A DNA stretch of 64,000 bases from Phorcus lineatus (taxonomy: Eukaryota > Mollusca > Gastropoda > Trochida > Trochidae): contig OV121085.1 in assembly GCA_921293015.1 (NCBI GenBank), positions 13,479,731-13,543,730 on the forward strand, given 5' to 3'. This document shows positions 20,878 through 32,897 of this stretch, piece by piece. Within the stretch, counting starts at the first letter, position 1, and each line of letters opens with the position of its first letter. The translations under genes and the position numbers were made by a program. Below the pieces are notes generated by a model. The model was given only the letters and a program-made list of their open reading frames with translations. It was not told the DNA's origin and ran no database searches.

Positions 20878-23800
20878 GGCTATTGGCATGCCCGTGACTT
20901 CTGACCGTCGTGATGAATGGACTCCGTGTTGTTGATGCATGATGTCCTGATGTATGTCCTCCGTGTGAATGAGTTGAGGTAACAACGTTTACCTGCCCAT
21001 GTGAATGATGGACAGTACTTGGTTTAGAGGTTGTCGTCTTAACAGTCTTGACCGTTGTGGAGACAACTGTTTGTTGAGTTGAAGTTGTCGCCGGTGCTGG
21101 AAGGAAACAATGTTTTGAGCGGGTACCTTAAAAACTTATTTTAGGCATAATTAACAGAGGATTGGAAATAATTAAATTGTATCATAACAGTATATTTACA
21201 TTGTTAGCTGCGAAACATAATATGTACAAAGAGAGCTAGACATCGGACTAAGGCTACACCTCCCCGTCTCATTGAAAGCTAATTAAGATTGCCAAAAATG
21301 TTCATATTTGGCACTGTTTTAATTAACTGAAAACTGAAAACCCTTATCTACAAAACAATTGATACCCTTGTTCCAGTCATTCGCAATCTCTTGATCATTT
21401 TGAAATTAAAAAAAAAAATGTTCATTACTTCAAGATGGTTTCCAATTCTGAATAAATTCTAAAATGATAAGCAGGAATAAAACGTATCCCATACCATGAC
21501 ATAAGCCACAAGTGAGTGGACACAAGTCCTTCGCTACATCTTGGTCTATACAAGGATCATTGGTTGAGTGGCAAGGGAAGAGAGACTGGTCTTCACACTC
21601 TGTAGGAGGAGAGAACGTCAACGTCGACGACGTGCCGGTCACAACGTTTGGAACCGGCAAAATGGCAGATGGGGACTTCCTTTCAAAGGCGTAATCTAAA
21701 CAGTCGTGGTCTCGGCAGCAGACATTGCATGTTCCAGTCGCGCCAATGCAGTAGGGGATGTTAAGATGATTGGCGTTATTGTGGTTGTGTAGACACTGTT
21801 TATATTACCAAACATTTGTATTGTTATTTTTAAAAAAATGTTTGAAATGAGTTCACTCTTGTTTAGGAAAATAGACGTTCAACAAGATAATAATTTATCA
21901 GGATTTTAGATGAAATATATTGTTGTATTTGATTAAATAGAAAAATCGATAGAATAATATTATTTTAGGTGGGTTTCGATTAATAGGGCTAAAAATAAAA
22001 TTGAATGCTACTTAGTAAAATGTTTTTGCGACTTAACTCTTAAGTAACGGAATTCCGTGCCAAGACGGGACAAAATCATTTAGGAGAGGGAAATGTTTTA
22101 CTGTTTTATAAATAAAAACATGAATAACTATGTTACATATTATGAGTATGCAAAACTTTCATAGAATTAGAGATATTATTTAACAAACACAATGCAAATG
22201 CGTAAAAGAAGATTAGCATATCGCATATATATTAGATCAATATGCGCCTGAATGAACTTCGTACACTAAAGTGACATTAAATATGTTTCATAAAATATGA
22301 TTTAAAGCAAATATCTTAAATAACTCAGCGCTCCTATCACCTTCATAGTGACACTATTTTGTCATGCAAGTAATTCCATTGGCTTGTTTGATACAGCGAT
22401 ACGATGCATTTGGATATCGATGTCAAGCATATATTCTGTGTCACTTTAATACTGTGTGGACTTTGAACCAATCAAAATTTGCAATTATATTTTTTTTGAA
22501 AAACTATTTTGAACCTATTTTTCATGACGTGATGGTAGGTTGTGTGTCATTGAACAAGAAGAAGAAATAACAGCTTAGACAACCTGTGTAGCGTTCTTGG
22601 AACAGCGTGATGTGTATAAACCGTTTTGTTTGATCACTTCACAAGTCTGAAACAAATATACTTATTGACAGTTTGAAATATTTAGTGTTTTCAATATAGT
22701 TGTTAATGTTTTCAAAATAGATGAGAAAATACGATCCGTACAATGGATTTAATGAATTTCTTTTCCATGTGATTACAACTATGACTACTGAACAATAGTA
22801 ACGGTCAGATGAGCAATAAGTAATTAAAAAAACCGTTTTGTAATAAACTAAAATTATTGTTCGATAAGAACTATCGCTCAAATCAAAATCGAAATTATAT
22901 TCCCATGATAGTGTGCTATGCATGCAAAAGCAAACAGTGGCAAGATTTGATCTCTGTTGATAAGTTTATTGAGATAATTTTGGTCGCTCTTGCAAACCTA
23001 TGATGCTAATTCACGTAATTCAAGCGTTAAAGTAAAATATAACAGATATCGCAATAATGTCAGTGGTATAAAGCTTTATTGTTTGGGAAATCAATAAGCA
23101 ACCCACCTGTTGGTGTGGTGTACAAGGGACGAAATTGTCTAAGCATCTCTGTGGGTCAGCCTCGTTCTGACATACAGGGCAATGGAGGGCGTTGGCAATC
23201 TTGTCAATACCTGTCAGGTAACATGAAGGAGACTGCAGCAGCCAGCAGAGATTGTATTATTGAACAATACATACATGTACAAGCTTATAGGTACTTTGAT
23301 TTAGGGTTTCAGGCCGCTTTCAAGAGTATTCACTTAGGGCTGCTAGTATTATTGGAGGGAGAAAACCCGCAACATTATTTTGGCTATGCATTGCGGTGAA
23401 ACGTGCGAGCATTGGCTTACACTAGCAATGCATGGTTTGTACTGCACTGAAATAAGTGTAACATTTACCAAACTGTAACTGAATGCCCCTAGCGGATTTT
23501 CCCGGACCAAAAACACACAAAACACTGATCTACAAGAATAAAGATGAAATTGAAACTCCGTAAATTATTTGAACTTAAATGTAGATATATACGTCAGGTG
23601 TTATTTTCAAAAATTCTCTAAAATCAAGGAACAGTATTAACATCATGTAAAAGACACACACGTATTGGCAAAACAATTTGATTTCAAAAGTGTAACGTCA
23701 CCTTCTTGTATATGCCTCAATCCCGTCGTACACTCGTGACCAGTACAGCAAATAGTACACTTGTCACGTGGTCCAAAACCCGTATTTCCGCTGCAGTCAG

Positions 23801-24901
23801 TCGTATTGGCAGGAGCGTGTTGGCAATGCTTTGAATACAATACTTTGTGGACAAAAGCATCATCCCCTTTAACTCAGAAATACCTCTAATAATCCTTGCC
23901 TAGGCATTAAAGTGATTATTAAACGATTTTCAGTGTTATAGATTATATGTACTCTATAAAATACTTTTCCATTATGTACTTCAAACCCTATCAGGGAGTA
24001 AAATATATTAAAATGTACTATAAATTCATGTAATTATTTAAATCGTTCATTTCAACGATACTGTTTCTTTGAGAAATATTTTCATATATACCTTTGTAGT
24101 GCTGCACTCCATCGACAAGTGCCATCGTTGCATTTTTACAAGGCATACCTCGATATAGAAAAAACGTTATGAGAAATTCTTCGTAACGTCGTAAACGTTC
24201 CAAGGCATAATTTCACAAAATAATTAAATTCAATCTAATGCTGCGGTTACTCATTCTTATTTTAGCATTAGTTGTAACTGTAGAAGTTGATTTTTTCGAA
24301 ATTTTTATCTACATTACCTTTAAGAAAACGCTTTCAAGAAAAAGTTTCAAATGGGTTCCAATTATCGGACTACCGATACCGTTTACACCAATAAGCGCAG
24401 AGATTCATGGAGAGGATATTTTGATCTAAAGCCCGAAATGAACAATTCGTTTCATTCTCTTATGTTTCTTATATCTTGTGCAACAAGTGGCAACAACCGC
24501 ATAAAAAAATCCGTCATCACAAAAAATGACGATGTGAAAACATGAATACAATAATTTCCTTATTGATTAACAACTTGTTCAGAAAAAACTCAGCTTAAGT
24601 AGCTATATATGATATGTATCTAAACCAATATGAAATCGTGATAAAGATTTATTTTTTAAATGAGGAATATATATTTCAATAATCTTAACCTACAAAATTG
24701 AAGAAGGTAGTCATGACAATGAAATAAAACATTTTTACTTACATCTTCTTGAGGACCGCATGTGTCAGTTTGATATATGCATTCATTCACGTTTTTCGCG
24801 TGGTTGCATTTTGGACAGAACAGTGCACTCCCTGAGAAGACAAACCATTTGAAAACACTGAGAAAGAAAACAACCTTGCACATTATAACTAACATTGTCA
24901 T
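20878..24901 (-). CDS. Secreted protein with two Ly6/uPAR (LU) domains and a ShKT domain
   Basis: Seven minus-strand exons join in phase: 24901-24743, 24148-24092, 23828-23702, 23210-23107, 22646-22584, 21795-21495 and 21096-20878. The first encodes a signal peptide (MTMLVIMCKVVFFLSVF) and the start of LU domain 1 (LFCPKCNH, TCGPQED). Exons 2 and 3 give VCLVKMQRWHLSMEC and, at the end, KCTICCTGHEC. Exons 4-6 give LU domain 2 (LHCPVCQNEADPQRC; TCEVIKQNGLYTSRC; TCNVCCRDHDC). Each domain has 12 cysteines and is cut by introns at equivalent places, showing an internal duplication. Exon 6 continues into a six-cysteine ShKT domain (ECEDQSLFPC ... DLCPLTCGLC). Exon 7 is Thr/His-rich (TTVKTVKTTTSKPST; HSHGGHTSGHH). 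The last donor CC|GTAAGT implies at least one more exon. About 343 residues are visible. LU proteins usually bind proteins at the cell surface or in secretions; the partner is unknown. Confidence 0.85.
23300..23510 (-). mobile_element. Degraded tRNA-derived SINE
   Basis: It matches the body of the intact SINE at 27014-27350 in the same orientation (shared GCCGCTTTCAAGA, GGCTATGCATTGCGGTGAAA and TACTGC segments) but with many differences and no tRNA-like head. It lies in an intron of the LU gene, between exons 3 and 4. Confidence 0.75.
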
Positions 24902-25408
24902 TGGTAACGACAAAATGCATGGTGTGTGATAAGTTACTTCTCTCAACCATGCAAGTGACGAAGTGACTGTCAGTGACATACATACGTTCTTACTACGCAT
25001 GGAATAATTTACGCCAGCCCGAATGACAGGCTACTTTAGTACTTGCAAAATTTCCCCAACAGTAACTTTTCTGCGCTTGCCGTCCAGGCTGCTGCGTTGG
25101 ACCTCGATAGTCTAATGAAAAGTGTAATGAGAATTGCAAACAAAGAGGGCGCTGCATTCTAAACCCTTTTAGCAGAAGGATTAAACTAGCAAGTGATGAC
25201 GACTGGCGCAAATTAAGGCCAAACGGTGAAAGTTGATAAATAGTGTACTCAGGTTCAAGACTTATTCAACAGAAAAAAATATTATTTGCAACTGACCATC
25301 AAAGCTAATGGAAAACTTTGGACTGAAGAAAGAAGAAAGAATTGATTGCAGGTCAACAACGAAAAAATATTTACTCATTGTTGATATATTGCTCAGTTGG
25401 ATGATGAC

Positions 25409-25862
25409 CATTCTCTCCCGCCAGAGGTAACTCCGTCATTATATACAACCTCTGTCTTAAAACGAAGGTTTCTTGGGCACGAGGGGTAGAAGTTTGATTG
25501 GATGCAATCAAAGTTAGTTGTGAAATCAGCGACGCCGTTTCAAACGTTATCATTCAAATCGCCTAATGTATTTCCTTAAGCTTTACAAAAGCTAAACTTT
25601 GTTCGAAAATGCACCTTTCACTTTGAGTCACCATTACAGAACGCATTCGCCTCATTTTGCGACTACATCATTGCATAGGCCTGTGTGACAACAAATATGT
25701 TATTCATGCATTCGGTGTTTTCATTGGCTGAAATATTGCCAGGTAGTTAAAGTTGCAATATAGCGCCGGTGGGGGAAACTACCGGAACACCGAGAAACCT
25801 TCGTATTGAGACAGAGGTTGTACAAGAATTAATTACGGAGCTAACTCTGTTGGGAGAGAATG
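25409..25862. mobile_element. 454-bp element with imperfect terminal inverted repeats
   Basis: Left arm 25409-25472 (CATTCTCTCC ... CAACCTCTGTCTTAAAACG ... GGTTTCT) pairs with right arm about 25793-25862 read in reverse (CATTCTCTCC ... CAACCTCTGTCTCAATACG ... GGTTTCT). The arms are about 65-70 bp with small gaps. There is no coding capacity and no clear target duplication. It is probably a non-autonomous DNA transposon. Confidence 0.75.
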
Positions 25863-27013
25863 CTATGTGTGCTGGGTAAAGTTAAAATCATGTCGAAAAA
25901 TAACATTTTCATCACTTAGATGCCAAAATTATGAAGAATTATTAAGAAGTTTTAAATAACAATCGACAAACGGCAATATAAATGTTACGGGATTGACATT
26001 CAACATCTCATTCGCTTGTATACTACTTATTGGATATGCTTAACACTACCATATTGTTTTTGTGGTTGTGTCTGCTGAAGATACGTTTTCGAAATTACGT
26101 TTGAGTCATTGACGCGCCACTATCCTATTTTCGATAACGAATCATATTCTTGAGTAGTTTATTCTAAATATACTGAACTAATAAGCATTAAAATGGTAAT
26201 TATCAGATACAATCAATAGTTCTCGACATAATAACACCATTTTTGAAGTTTAAAATTATTGACCCAAACAACATACTCTGTGTCCCTTTAAACATAAGAA
26301 GCATTGTGTCCTGCCGGGAAGGCAGTATTTTGCATTGGACATTTTCTTCGAAGATTCGGCGTGTAGACGTAATTTGTTTTAGGGGATGAGGTACCCAAAC
26401 TGAGAGACAGATATGTACAGACTGAAATTAAACATTCCTGGTGTTATTTTACATACTATCACATTTGAGTCAAACAAGCTAAACACATCATGTTATTATT
26501 GACATTTAGAACAAAATATCGGGTCAAGATTAGATAAAGACATTATTGACTTAAACTAATTGATGAAGGTAAGGCTAAACATACCGTATGATAGACAGAG
26601 GGCAAAAAGAAGAAGCTGTTTCGTAATCAACATGGCCGAAGAAACTGACCTTGTTTTCGTGCGATATAAGATAAAGATATCTGGGAATAAGACGAATGTC
26701 GATTGTTAAAAAGAGATTCTAAGGATAGATTACACATATTCATGCCTTAGAATATTAAATATGATATACAAATGACCTTGTGTAACCGCTTTCCTAGAAA
26801 ACTGGAAACTTCCATATTCAAAATCTTAGGTAAAAACGTATTGCAGCAAAAAATCCCGATTTTGATCAACTCGTTAGGACAAGGCTAATGCATTGCAAAT
26901 ACGTACTTATCCAGTATGCCAATATACCAGTAAATTTTATGAAATTTTAATTAATTCCTTCATCAGGTGGGGTGTAGGGCATATGAAATGGCGTTCATAT
27001 ATACCATAACAAG

Positions 27014-27350
27014 AGGTGAGGTGAGGTGAGTTGGTGTTTAACGCCGCTTTCAAGATTATTTCACTTATATCGCGGCTGTTAGTAATATTGCAGGGAGTAA
27101 GCCCGCAACACTATTGTGGCTATGCATTGCGGTGAAACCTGCGAGCATCGGCTGGAACTAGCGAACCATGGGTGGTACTGCGCTGAATTTCAGTGTAGCA
27201 TTGCACCCAAACCTGACTGCTTGTAGAACAGTTCTCTACTGCAGACAAAGTAGCCGAGCCCCTGGCGGGATTCGAACTACGGACCTCCTGATCCGAAGCC
27301 GAACGCGCTAACCACTGCGCTATCCCCCCCCCCCCCCCCCCCCCCCCACC
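27014..27350 (-). mobile_element. tRNA-derived SINE with 11-bp target duplication
   Basis: Read on the minus strand, the element starts with a G run (24 bases at 27347-27324). It then has a tRNA-like head with an A box (TAGCGCAGTGGTTAGCGCG) and a B box (AGTTCGAATCC), a body, and a tail of CACCTCACCTC type. It is flanked by ACCATAACAAG at 27003-27013 and 27351-27361, a perfect 11-bp target duplication. The spurious frame beginning IAQWLARSASDQEVRSSNP is a translation of the head and not a gene. The copy is young enough to keep its target duplication. Confidence 0.92.
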
Positions 27351-27657
27351 ACCATAACAAGAAAACATTAAACAATAGTGAGGAAACCTACATGTAAATA
27401 GAGAGATTAATGAAATGAGAATGTAATACAATGGGGATTGACATTAATTACATGAGGTAAATACACACTTGAGTCGGAAAATAAACATAGACCTATAGGT
27501 TTTATTGAAATATTTGTACATTGTGATTTGTAATACAGCGAAGGTTGAATGTACAATTAAATTAGCAATTAGGATCACAATTAGATGGATAGGAAACATG
27601 TTGTGTTTTTGGTTTGCAATTTTATCCAAATATTGTGTGAGAAAGTGCATTTTATTC

Positions 27658-28782
27658 TATAGGACAAGTAACAACAACTGTGGGAAGGAAGTGAATTGGA
27701 TACACTAAAATAACAATTCATGTTAACTGACACGTGTTATCGTATTTGAGTTAAACTTCAGCTTAACAAAATGTGTGATAGAAAAGGAAAAAAATTATAG
27801 TTGACGAAAACCGGATCTCGTTAAATAAAACAATGATGTGACTCCAACATAAGGATAGGATAACAGTGGGCGAAAATAAGATGACAATAAGATAAAGAAT
27901 CGAGAGGGGTATCTGGGAATAAAACGAACGTTGACTATCATAGATGGGGCCTATGTAGAGATCAGAACTTTCATACCTCATGGAATTTTCATAAGAGAAT
28001 TTGATATGACCACATTTCTTGAGTCGAAAACATCAATATTCAACCAAAGAAAATTGAAAATAAAGATATTTATAGGTATATGATACAAATAATACATTCT
28101 CCCTTACATGTATAGCAATACACTACAGAACTGTTGCAACTCCAGTTCATCAAATTCTTATCAGCGAGGTTTCAATGACATATCAGAAGAACATATAAAA
28201 ATATATATAATATTTATACATACACACCAGTAATTTCTGGGGTTTTGATAGCATAGCATTATTTAAGTTGTCTGATATCTCATGCATCAGATATGCAAAG
28301 CCATCGATTATATAAATGAACACTATTGAAAAAGGCTATTTAAAAAAACCACAAAAACCTTTTATTCAATAGAAATTAATTTTTTTCCCTTAAATGATCT
28401 TAATTCGGCATAAAAAACAATAGTCAAATCACTGCTATACAATAATTTGTACTATCCCAGATCCCAACTTCAGTAATTTCCTATACAAGGGTTTATAAAA
28501 ACATATTTTAAACATTATAGTAAGGCTATGATACCATCAAATAAATCAAATGACATAAATACCTAGCACAGATAACTGACCAAATGCAGTATTTCATGCC
28601 AAATGATATACCAACAATTACAACAGTATTGCATGGCTGTATATATTACAGTGGTATACTGTTGATACTTATTGGAAGTGGTTTAAATTCATCTGAGGAA
28701 GCAGTGACATCACTGTGACCTAGTTAGATTTAACTTCTCGGTTGTATGCGCACCAATACTGTAACACTCCTGGCTAAATACC
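27658..28782. repeat. Receptor upstream flank, copy 1 of a duplicated block
   Basis: The sequence from AGGACAAGTAACAACAACT onward matches, with gaps, the block at about 37290-38718 upstream of receptor B (AGGACAAGTGACAACAACT). Shared landmarks include TATCTGGGAATAAAACGAA, TTGAGTCGAAAACAT and CAATAATTTGTACTATC. Only the most proximal part is recognisable upstream of receptor C. Confidence 0.75.
28695..28733 (+). promoter_or_regulatory. Conserved proximal promoter block, receptor A
   Basis: A block containing CACTGTGACCTAGTTAGA and TTTAAC lies about 50-90 bp before the ATG. It is conserved at 38622-38660 (copy B) and 50567-50605 (copy C, GTGACCTAGGAAGATTTAAC). A TATA-rich stretch (GTATATATTACAG) lies about 50 bp further upstream in A. 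This suggests a shared promoter element; the factor is unknown. Confidence 0.55.
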
Positions 28783-31700
28783 ATGGAAACTGTACTTCTC
28801 AGAACCTTCGTTTATCTTCTACTGGTACATGTAATTAGATCACATAATGTTGAAGGTGAGTAAACATTCCCAAGATAAGTAAATTATTTTAGACCTTAGT
28901 GCTGTTATTTTGTGTATGAAATTCAATGAATGGTTGAATTTTGATGATTTTCTTACATTCCTTCGAATATTACATTCCATATACATAGGTATAAAGTATT
29001 ACATGTTTCAAACTTGTATTGTTCATATATGTTATTGAGATTTTAGATTTTATCATAAGTATATAAAGTGAGAAAATATGACACCTTTCTTAATTTTTAT
29101 CTACAGTGAGCAAGGCGTGTTATGGATCCTCAGGTCTTGGGTTATCTGAATGTGTCAGTGTTGATGTTGAAAGTCTCACCTATGATAAACGAGCGGTATA
29201 CAGTATAACATTTTTCAAACTTGTCTTGTGTAATGTACGTTATTGAGACTTAAGATTCTATGATATAAAAAAAGTGAGAGAATATGACATCTATATTAAT
29301 TTTTATCTTTTGAACAGTGAGCAAGGCGTGTTATGGAACCCAGGGACCTCAAAATGAGTGTACTCGGCACGAATTGGATTGCAAGAACGGCAAATTAGCA
29401 ATACAGGATGCATTTTACTCATATAATTCTAGTTGTCTGTCGACTGGTTTAGGTGACTGTGGCAGTGTTGTTGTTAAAAATCTCACCTATGATAAACGAG
29501 CGGAGTTCAACGAGACTTTAACAGAGGAACTCTACAGAAGATGTTCTTTAAATGGAAGTTGTAAATTTGATGCGGGGAGAAAAGGAGCAGAATTCAACTT
29601 TTCAGTCTTAAAATATATTTGCATAAACGGTAAGGGCACGAATTATCACATCTTATAATTCAAACGGATCCAGACATCTTAATGTAGTAGTAGAGTATAT
29701 GTGCATAAAAGGTAAGCACATTATCACATTATCATAATATCTTAACGAGTTCAGAACGACATTATATACAATCATTACAATAGTGTTTGATGTTAAATTG
29801 TTCTAAAAGAGTGAATGTTACCACTTAAAAGTTTTGGTTGTTTTCTGCTATTAGATTTAGATGAAACTAAACTTTCATTGAGTTAAAAAGTATTTTAACA
29901 CTTTAATTAATATTGATCTGATATAATACATTTTGGTTAAATTGTTACAATGAATTCATGATACTTGATTCGGTGTGCAGATTTCAGATTATATGATACT
30001 TTTGTTGTAGTTCGTTTCAATCGATGACACATGGTAACATGTTGAATGTTTAAGTAACATATCAACATCACTTGAATGAAGAAACTACCAAAGATCCCTA
30101 AAGCGTTTTAAGCCATATTCAATAACATGTATGCATATTAAATAGGTGACAACTGATAAGACTTCTTTCAGAACCAAAGGTACTTTGTAATGATGAAACC
30201 TTTCACGCAAAGAACACATCACTGTTATGGATGGACACCAGCATCTCGAATGTAGACCAAACGTGCTCCTGTAACATATCCACCACTGAACATGAAGCTG
30301 TTGTGATTGCTTACGATATGAGACCACAAACTGCCTGTCGTAAGCTTTCGATCACTACTAATGGAGACACGAAGCCAAACTGTCAAAGATTAATATCTTA
30401 TCAGTTGTTGACAAATAGCACGATACCAATCGTTCTTAAACCAATCAATGGATTCAAGAAACTGTGGATTTCAATTATGGGTAAGTTATGTTGAGCGCCA
30501 CTGTTAATTATATGATAATAATACGACAGGATTTATACCATCATTAGGTGGTTAAGCCAAATAGAACTGCAGGTATTTTGCCATTGTAAGAAACAAGATT
30601 TAATCGGACAGTGATTTATTTCTAATCCTATATACACTCAAGCAATTTGTAAAAATCACAAGTCTATTCAAGAATGTTTCAAACTCAGTTACTATTTTGA
30701 CAGTTTTCATTTTTGTACCAAGTGATTTAGTTGGTTAGTTATAAAATCATTGTCTAAATCATATGTATTATTCGAGATAATTGGAATTTACAAGACTAAC
30801 GTAATGATTATTAGCAGCTGCGTTCAATATAAACAAAAGTCTATGAAAGGTAACAGCCCGATGTGATTCTTTCATTTCAGGCGCAATTAATGGATCTTGC
30901 ACCAAACAAAAGATTTCTCAGGACGGTGAGGGAATAATTTCCATCATACATCATATGGACGTAGATCTATTAACAAACTTGTGATTATAAACATATAAAC
31001 AAGACCATTGTAAAATGATTTTGTTGCATTCTCGATTCTGATTGGTTGATTTGAAAATTTTAAATGTTGAATGACAATGAATACCCGCAAATGAGCAAAT
31101 CTATTATTCAATAAGGACACATACAGATGTATGTGAATTGTACTAAAAAGCTCTGAGCAAATTTGCTTATTACCTGAACAATGCATAGCTTATGCCACAA
31201 ACCAAAGAAAGACTATGCCACAAACCAAACTAAGACTATTATGTATTTATTAACACCGGTTGCTAAATATAAGTTTCGTCTGATGGTTATTAAGCCATGA
31301 AATAGTAATTCAGCTTATCTTACTTTATCAACAGGTCAGTCATCGATAACGATACTGCCGACACCATTTGCCAATATTTCGGCTCCCAAAGAACAGGAAA
31401 ATAGTAAGATGTTGATATATACAGTTTCAATAATCAAATATAAAACTAATTAGATATGTTATCATTGTCTCGCACATGAATCTGAACATCGATAAAGCTT
31501 AAATTGGTAAAAATAAAGTATATCTGAGTGTGGCGATGACCATTGTCTTTTAACAGCCCTTTCATAGAAAATTCAAATTGTGTTCCTACACTTACCAATG
31601 TTAAAACTCATGTGGATAATATGTTCTTTTTTTTGGTTATAAAGTATAAATCGCGAAGCCACCAAAAGAATAGTATACTCTGGTGGATTTAAACGTGTCA

Positions 31701-32897
31701 TGTTACATCAATGTTATTAACTCATTGGTTGCTTTATTCATACACAGCTAGAGCCATTGCTGGGGCCGTGACTGTTGTTATTCTTGTCTGTATTATCGTG
31801 GCTGGTGTTCTCGTATGGTTTACGTTCATTAGGTAAGAATTTTATCATCCCCTTATTAAAATCTTTCCAATCCATTTTAAAGGGATTTGTCTTCTTATAG
31901 TATTTTGACATTTTAAGAGATTGACTCTATTCAATGTAGTTACAAATGTAAAACAAAAGAGGAGATGGCATCGGGATAATGTCCTTCTATCACTAGTTCC
32001 TGTATAAACAAATGAAATTGACTGGAAATTCAGCATTTAAGTGATTAGTCAAGTAAAAAGAGAAACCAGTTTCAAAACGTATAATGTAAAGTATAATGTG
32101 AATTCAGAAACAAGACGCAAGGTCAGAAATCGGAAACAGGAATTGACAAGTATGTCGTAGCAGGTTCAGCTTCTACTGCTGTCCAGCGTCGAGGTAACTA
32201 CGACTACGCAACAATAAACGACGGAGTCGATCCCATCGGACGCGCTCAAAATAACGTTCTCATCGGAAAAGCTCTAATGGAAGACGACTACAACCATATC
32301 AACCACCACCCTCCAAAAGGTGACACATCCTCTGGGTACGACACCACTGCTTCTGCCGCCGCGGCAGTGAAGAAGTTGATGGATGCATCATCTAATAGCA
32401 CCGAGAACGATGACTACAGCCATATCGACCATAACCCTCAACAAGGTGACACATCCTCTGGGTACGATACCACTGCTTCTGCCGCTGCGGCAGTGAAGAA
32501 GTTGAAAAATGCATCATCTTATAGCACTGACAACGATGACTACAGCAATATCGACCATAACCCTCAACAAGGTGACACATCCTCTGGGTACGACACCACT
32601 GCTTCTGCCGCTGCGGCAGTGAAGAAGTTGAAAAATGCATCATCTAACAGCACCGACAACGATGACTACAACCATCTCAGAGATGGGAAACCAAGTGGCG
32701 TCTCCAGTGACTATGATACCACAGTGTCTGCTTCAAAGGCTGTGGCACAGTTCGGGGAGATGAAGGACAGTGAAGATGACTGTGATCACTTTAAAAGATC
32801 TGAAGACAGAGTCATCGATTCGCCATATGATACTGCAAATCATCACAGTAGTGTATCAGCTGATACGACACCTAACCCTTATGACCTTGCAAAATAG
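28783..32897 (+). CDS. Receptor A: SUEL-lectin-like, DMRP domain, transmembrane, Tyr-rich tail
   Basis: Seven exons give 560 residues: 28783-28855, 29318-29629, 30172-30480, 30881-30925, 31335-31403, 31748-31832 and 32108-32897. The signal peptide is METVLLRTFVYLLLVHVI. Exon 2 is an 8-cysteine domain resembling SUEL/rhamnose-binding lectins (VSKACYGTQG; LDCKNGKLAIQDAFYSYNSS; FSVLKYICING). Exon 3 has five cysteines and the phrase AYDMRPQTAC, ending LKPINGFKKLWISIMG; it may be a CUB-like beta-sandwich, unproven. Two short stalk exons precede the membrane segment AIAGAVTVVILVCIIVAGVL. The 263-residue tail starts with basic residues and holds NYDYATI, DDYNHI, DDYSHI, DDYSNI, DDYNHL, four YDTT, PYDTA and PYDLA. 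Three tandem 42-residue units are present. A position that is Tyr in copies B and C is Cys here (DDCDHF). All extracellular exons are phase 1-1. It is probably a surface recognition receptor signalling through tyrosines; function is inferred. Confidence 0.87.
29107..29195 (+). pseudogene. Relic of a duplicated, internally deleted lectin exon
   Basis: After a good acceptor (TATCTACAG) the sequence reads SKACYGSSGLGLSEC, then jumps to VDVESLTYDKRA, so the middle of the SUEL-like exon is missing. The following 120 bp repeat the 3' end of intron 1. This shows a roughly 211-bp offset tandem duplication. If spliced in it would break the phase, so it is probably dead. A second small relic of the exon end (TATGTGCATAAAAGGTAAG) lies at about 29695-29715. 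Confidence 0.8.
32283..32660 (+). repeat. Three tandem 126-bp coding repeats in the receptor A tail
   Basis: Units at 32283-32408, 32409-32534 and 32535-32660 each encode 42 residues beginning DDY(N/S)(H/N)I, with SSGYDTTASAAAAVKKL in the middle and an Asn/Ser/Thr-rich end. Units 2 and 3 are almost identical, so the last duplication is recent. Copies B and C have one unit. Each unit adds one Tyr-x-x-Ile and one YDTT site. Confidence 0.95.

Larger units (their letters stand above)
24902..28782. other. Divergent intergenic region, LU gene to receptor A
   Basis: This separates the 5' end of the minus-strand LU gene from receptor A on the plus strand. It holds the LU gene promoter side (partly copied near 48.1 kb), an inverted-repeat element, an intact SINE, and from about 27660 a block repeated upstream of receptor B (from about 37290). 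No coding exon was recognised. Phrases such as TATCTGGGAATAA occur twice (about 26680 and 27910), hinting at an internal duplication. Confidence 0.5.

Noticed and set aside
27250-27325. Possible tRNA gene (A and B boxes present)
   Set aside because: The boxes belong to a SINE head flanked by target duplications and followed by SINE body; the tRNA arms do not form a convincing full cloverleaf.
27120-27431. 103-codon minus-strand frame with a glycine run and IAQWLARSASDQEVRSSNP
   Set aside because: This is a translation of the SINE's G run and tRNA-like head, a well-known spurious protein; no gene.
32392-32643. Minus-strand 83-codon frame over the receptor A tail
   Set aside because: It is a shadow of the 126-bp coding repeats on the plus strand.
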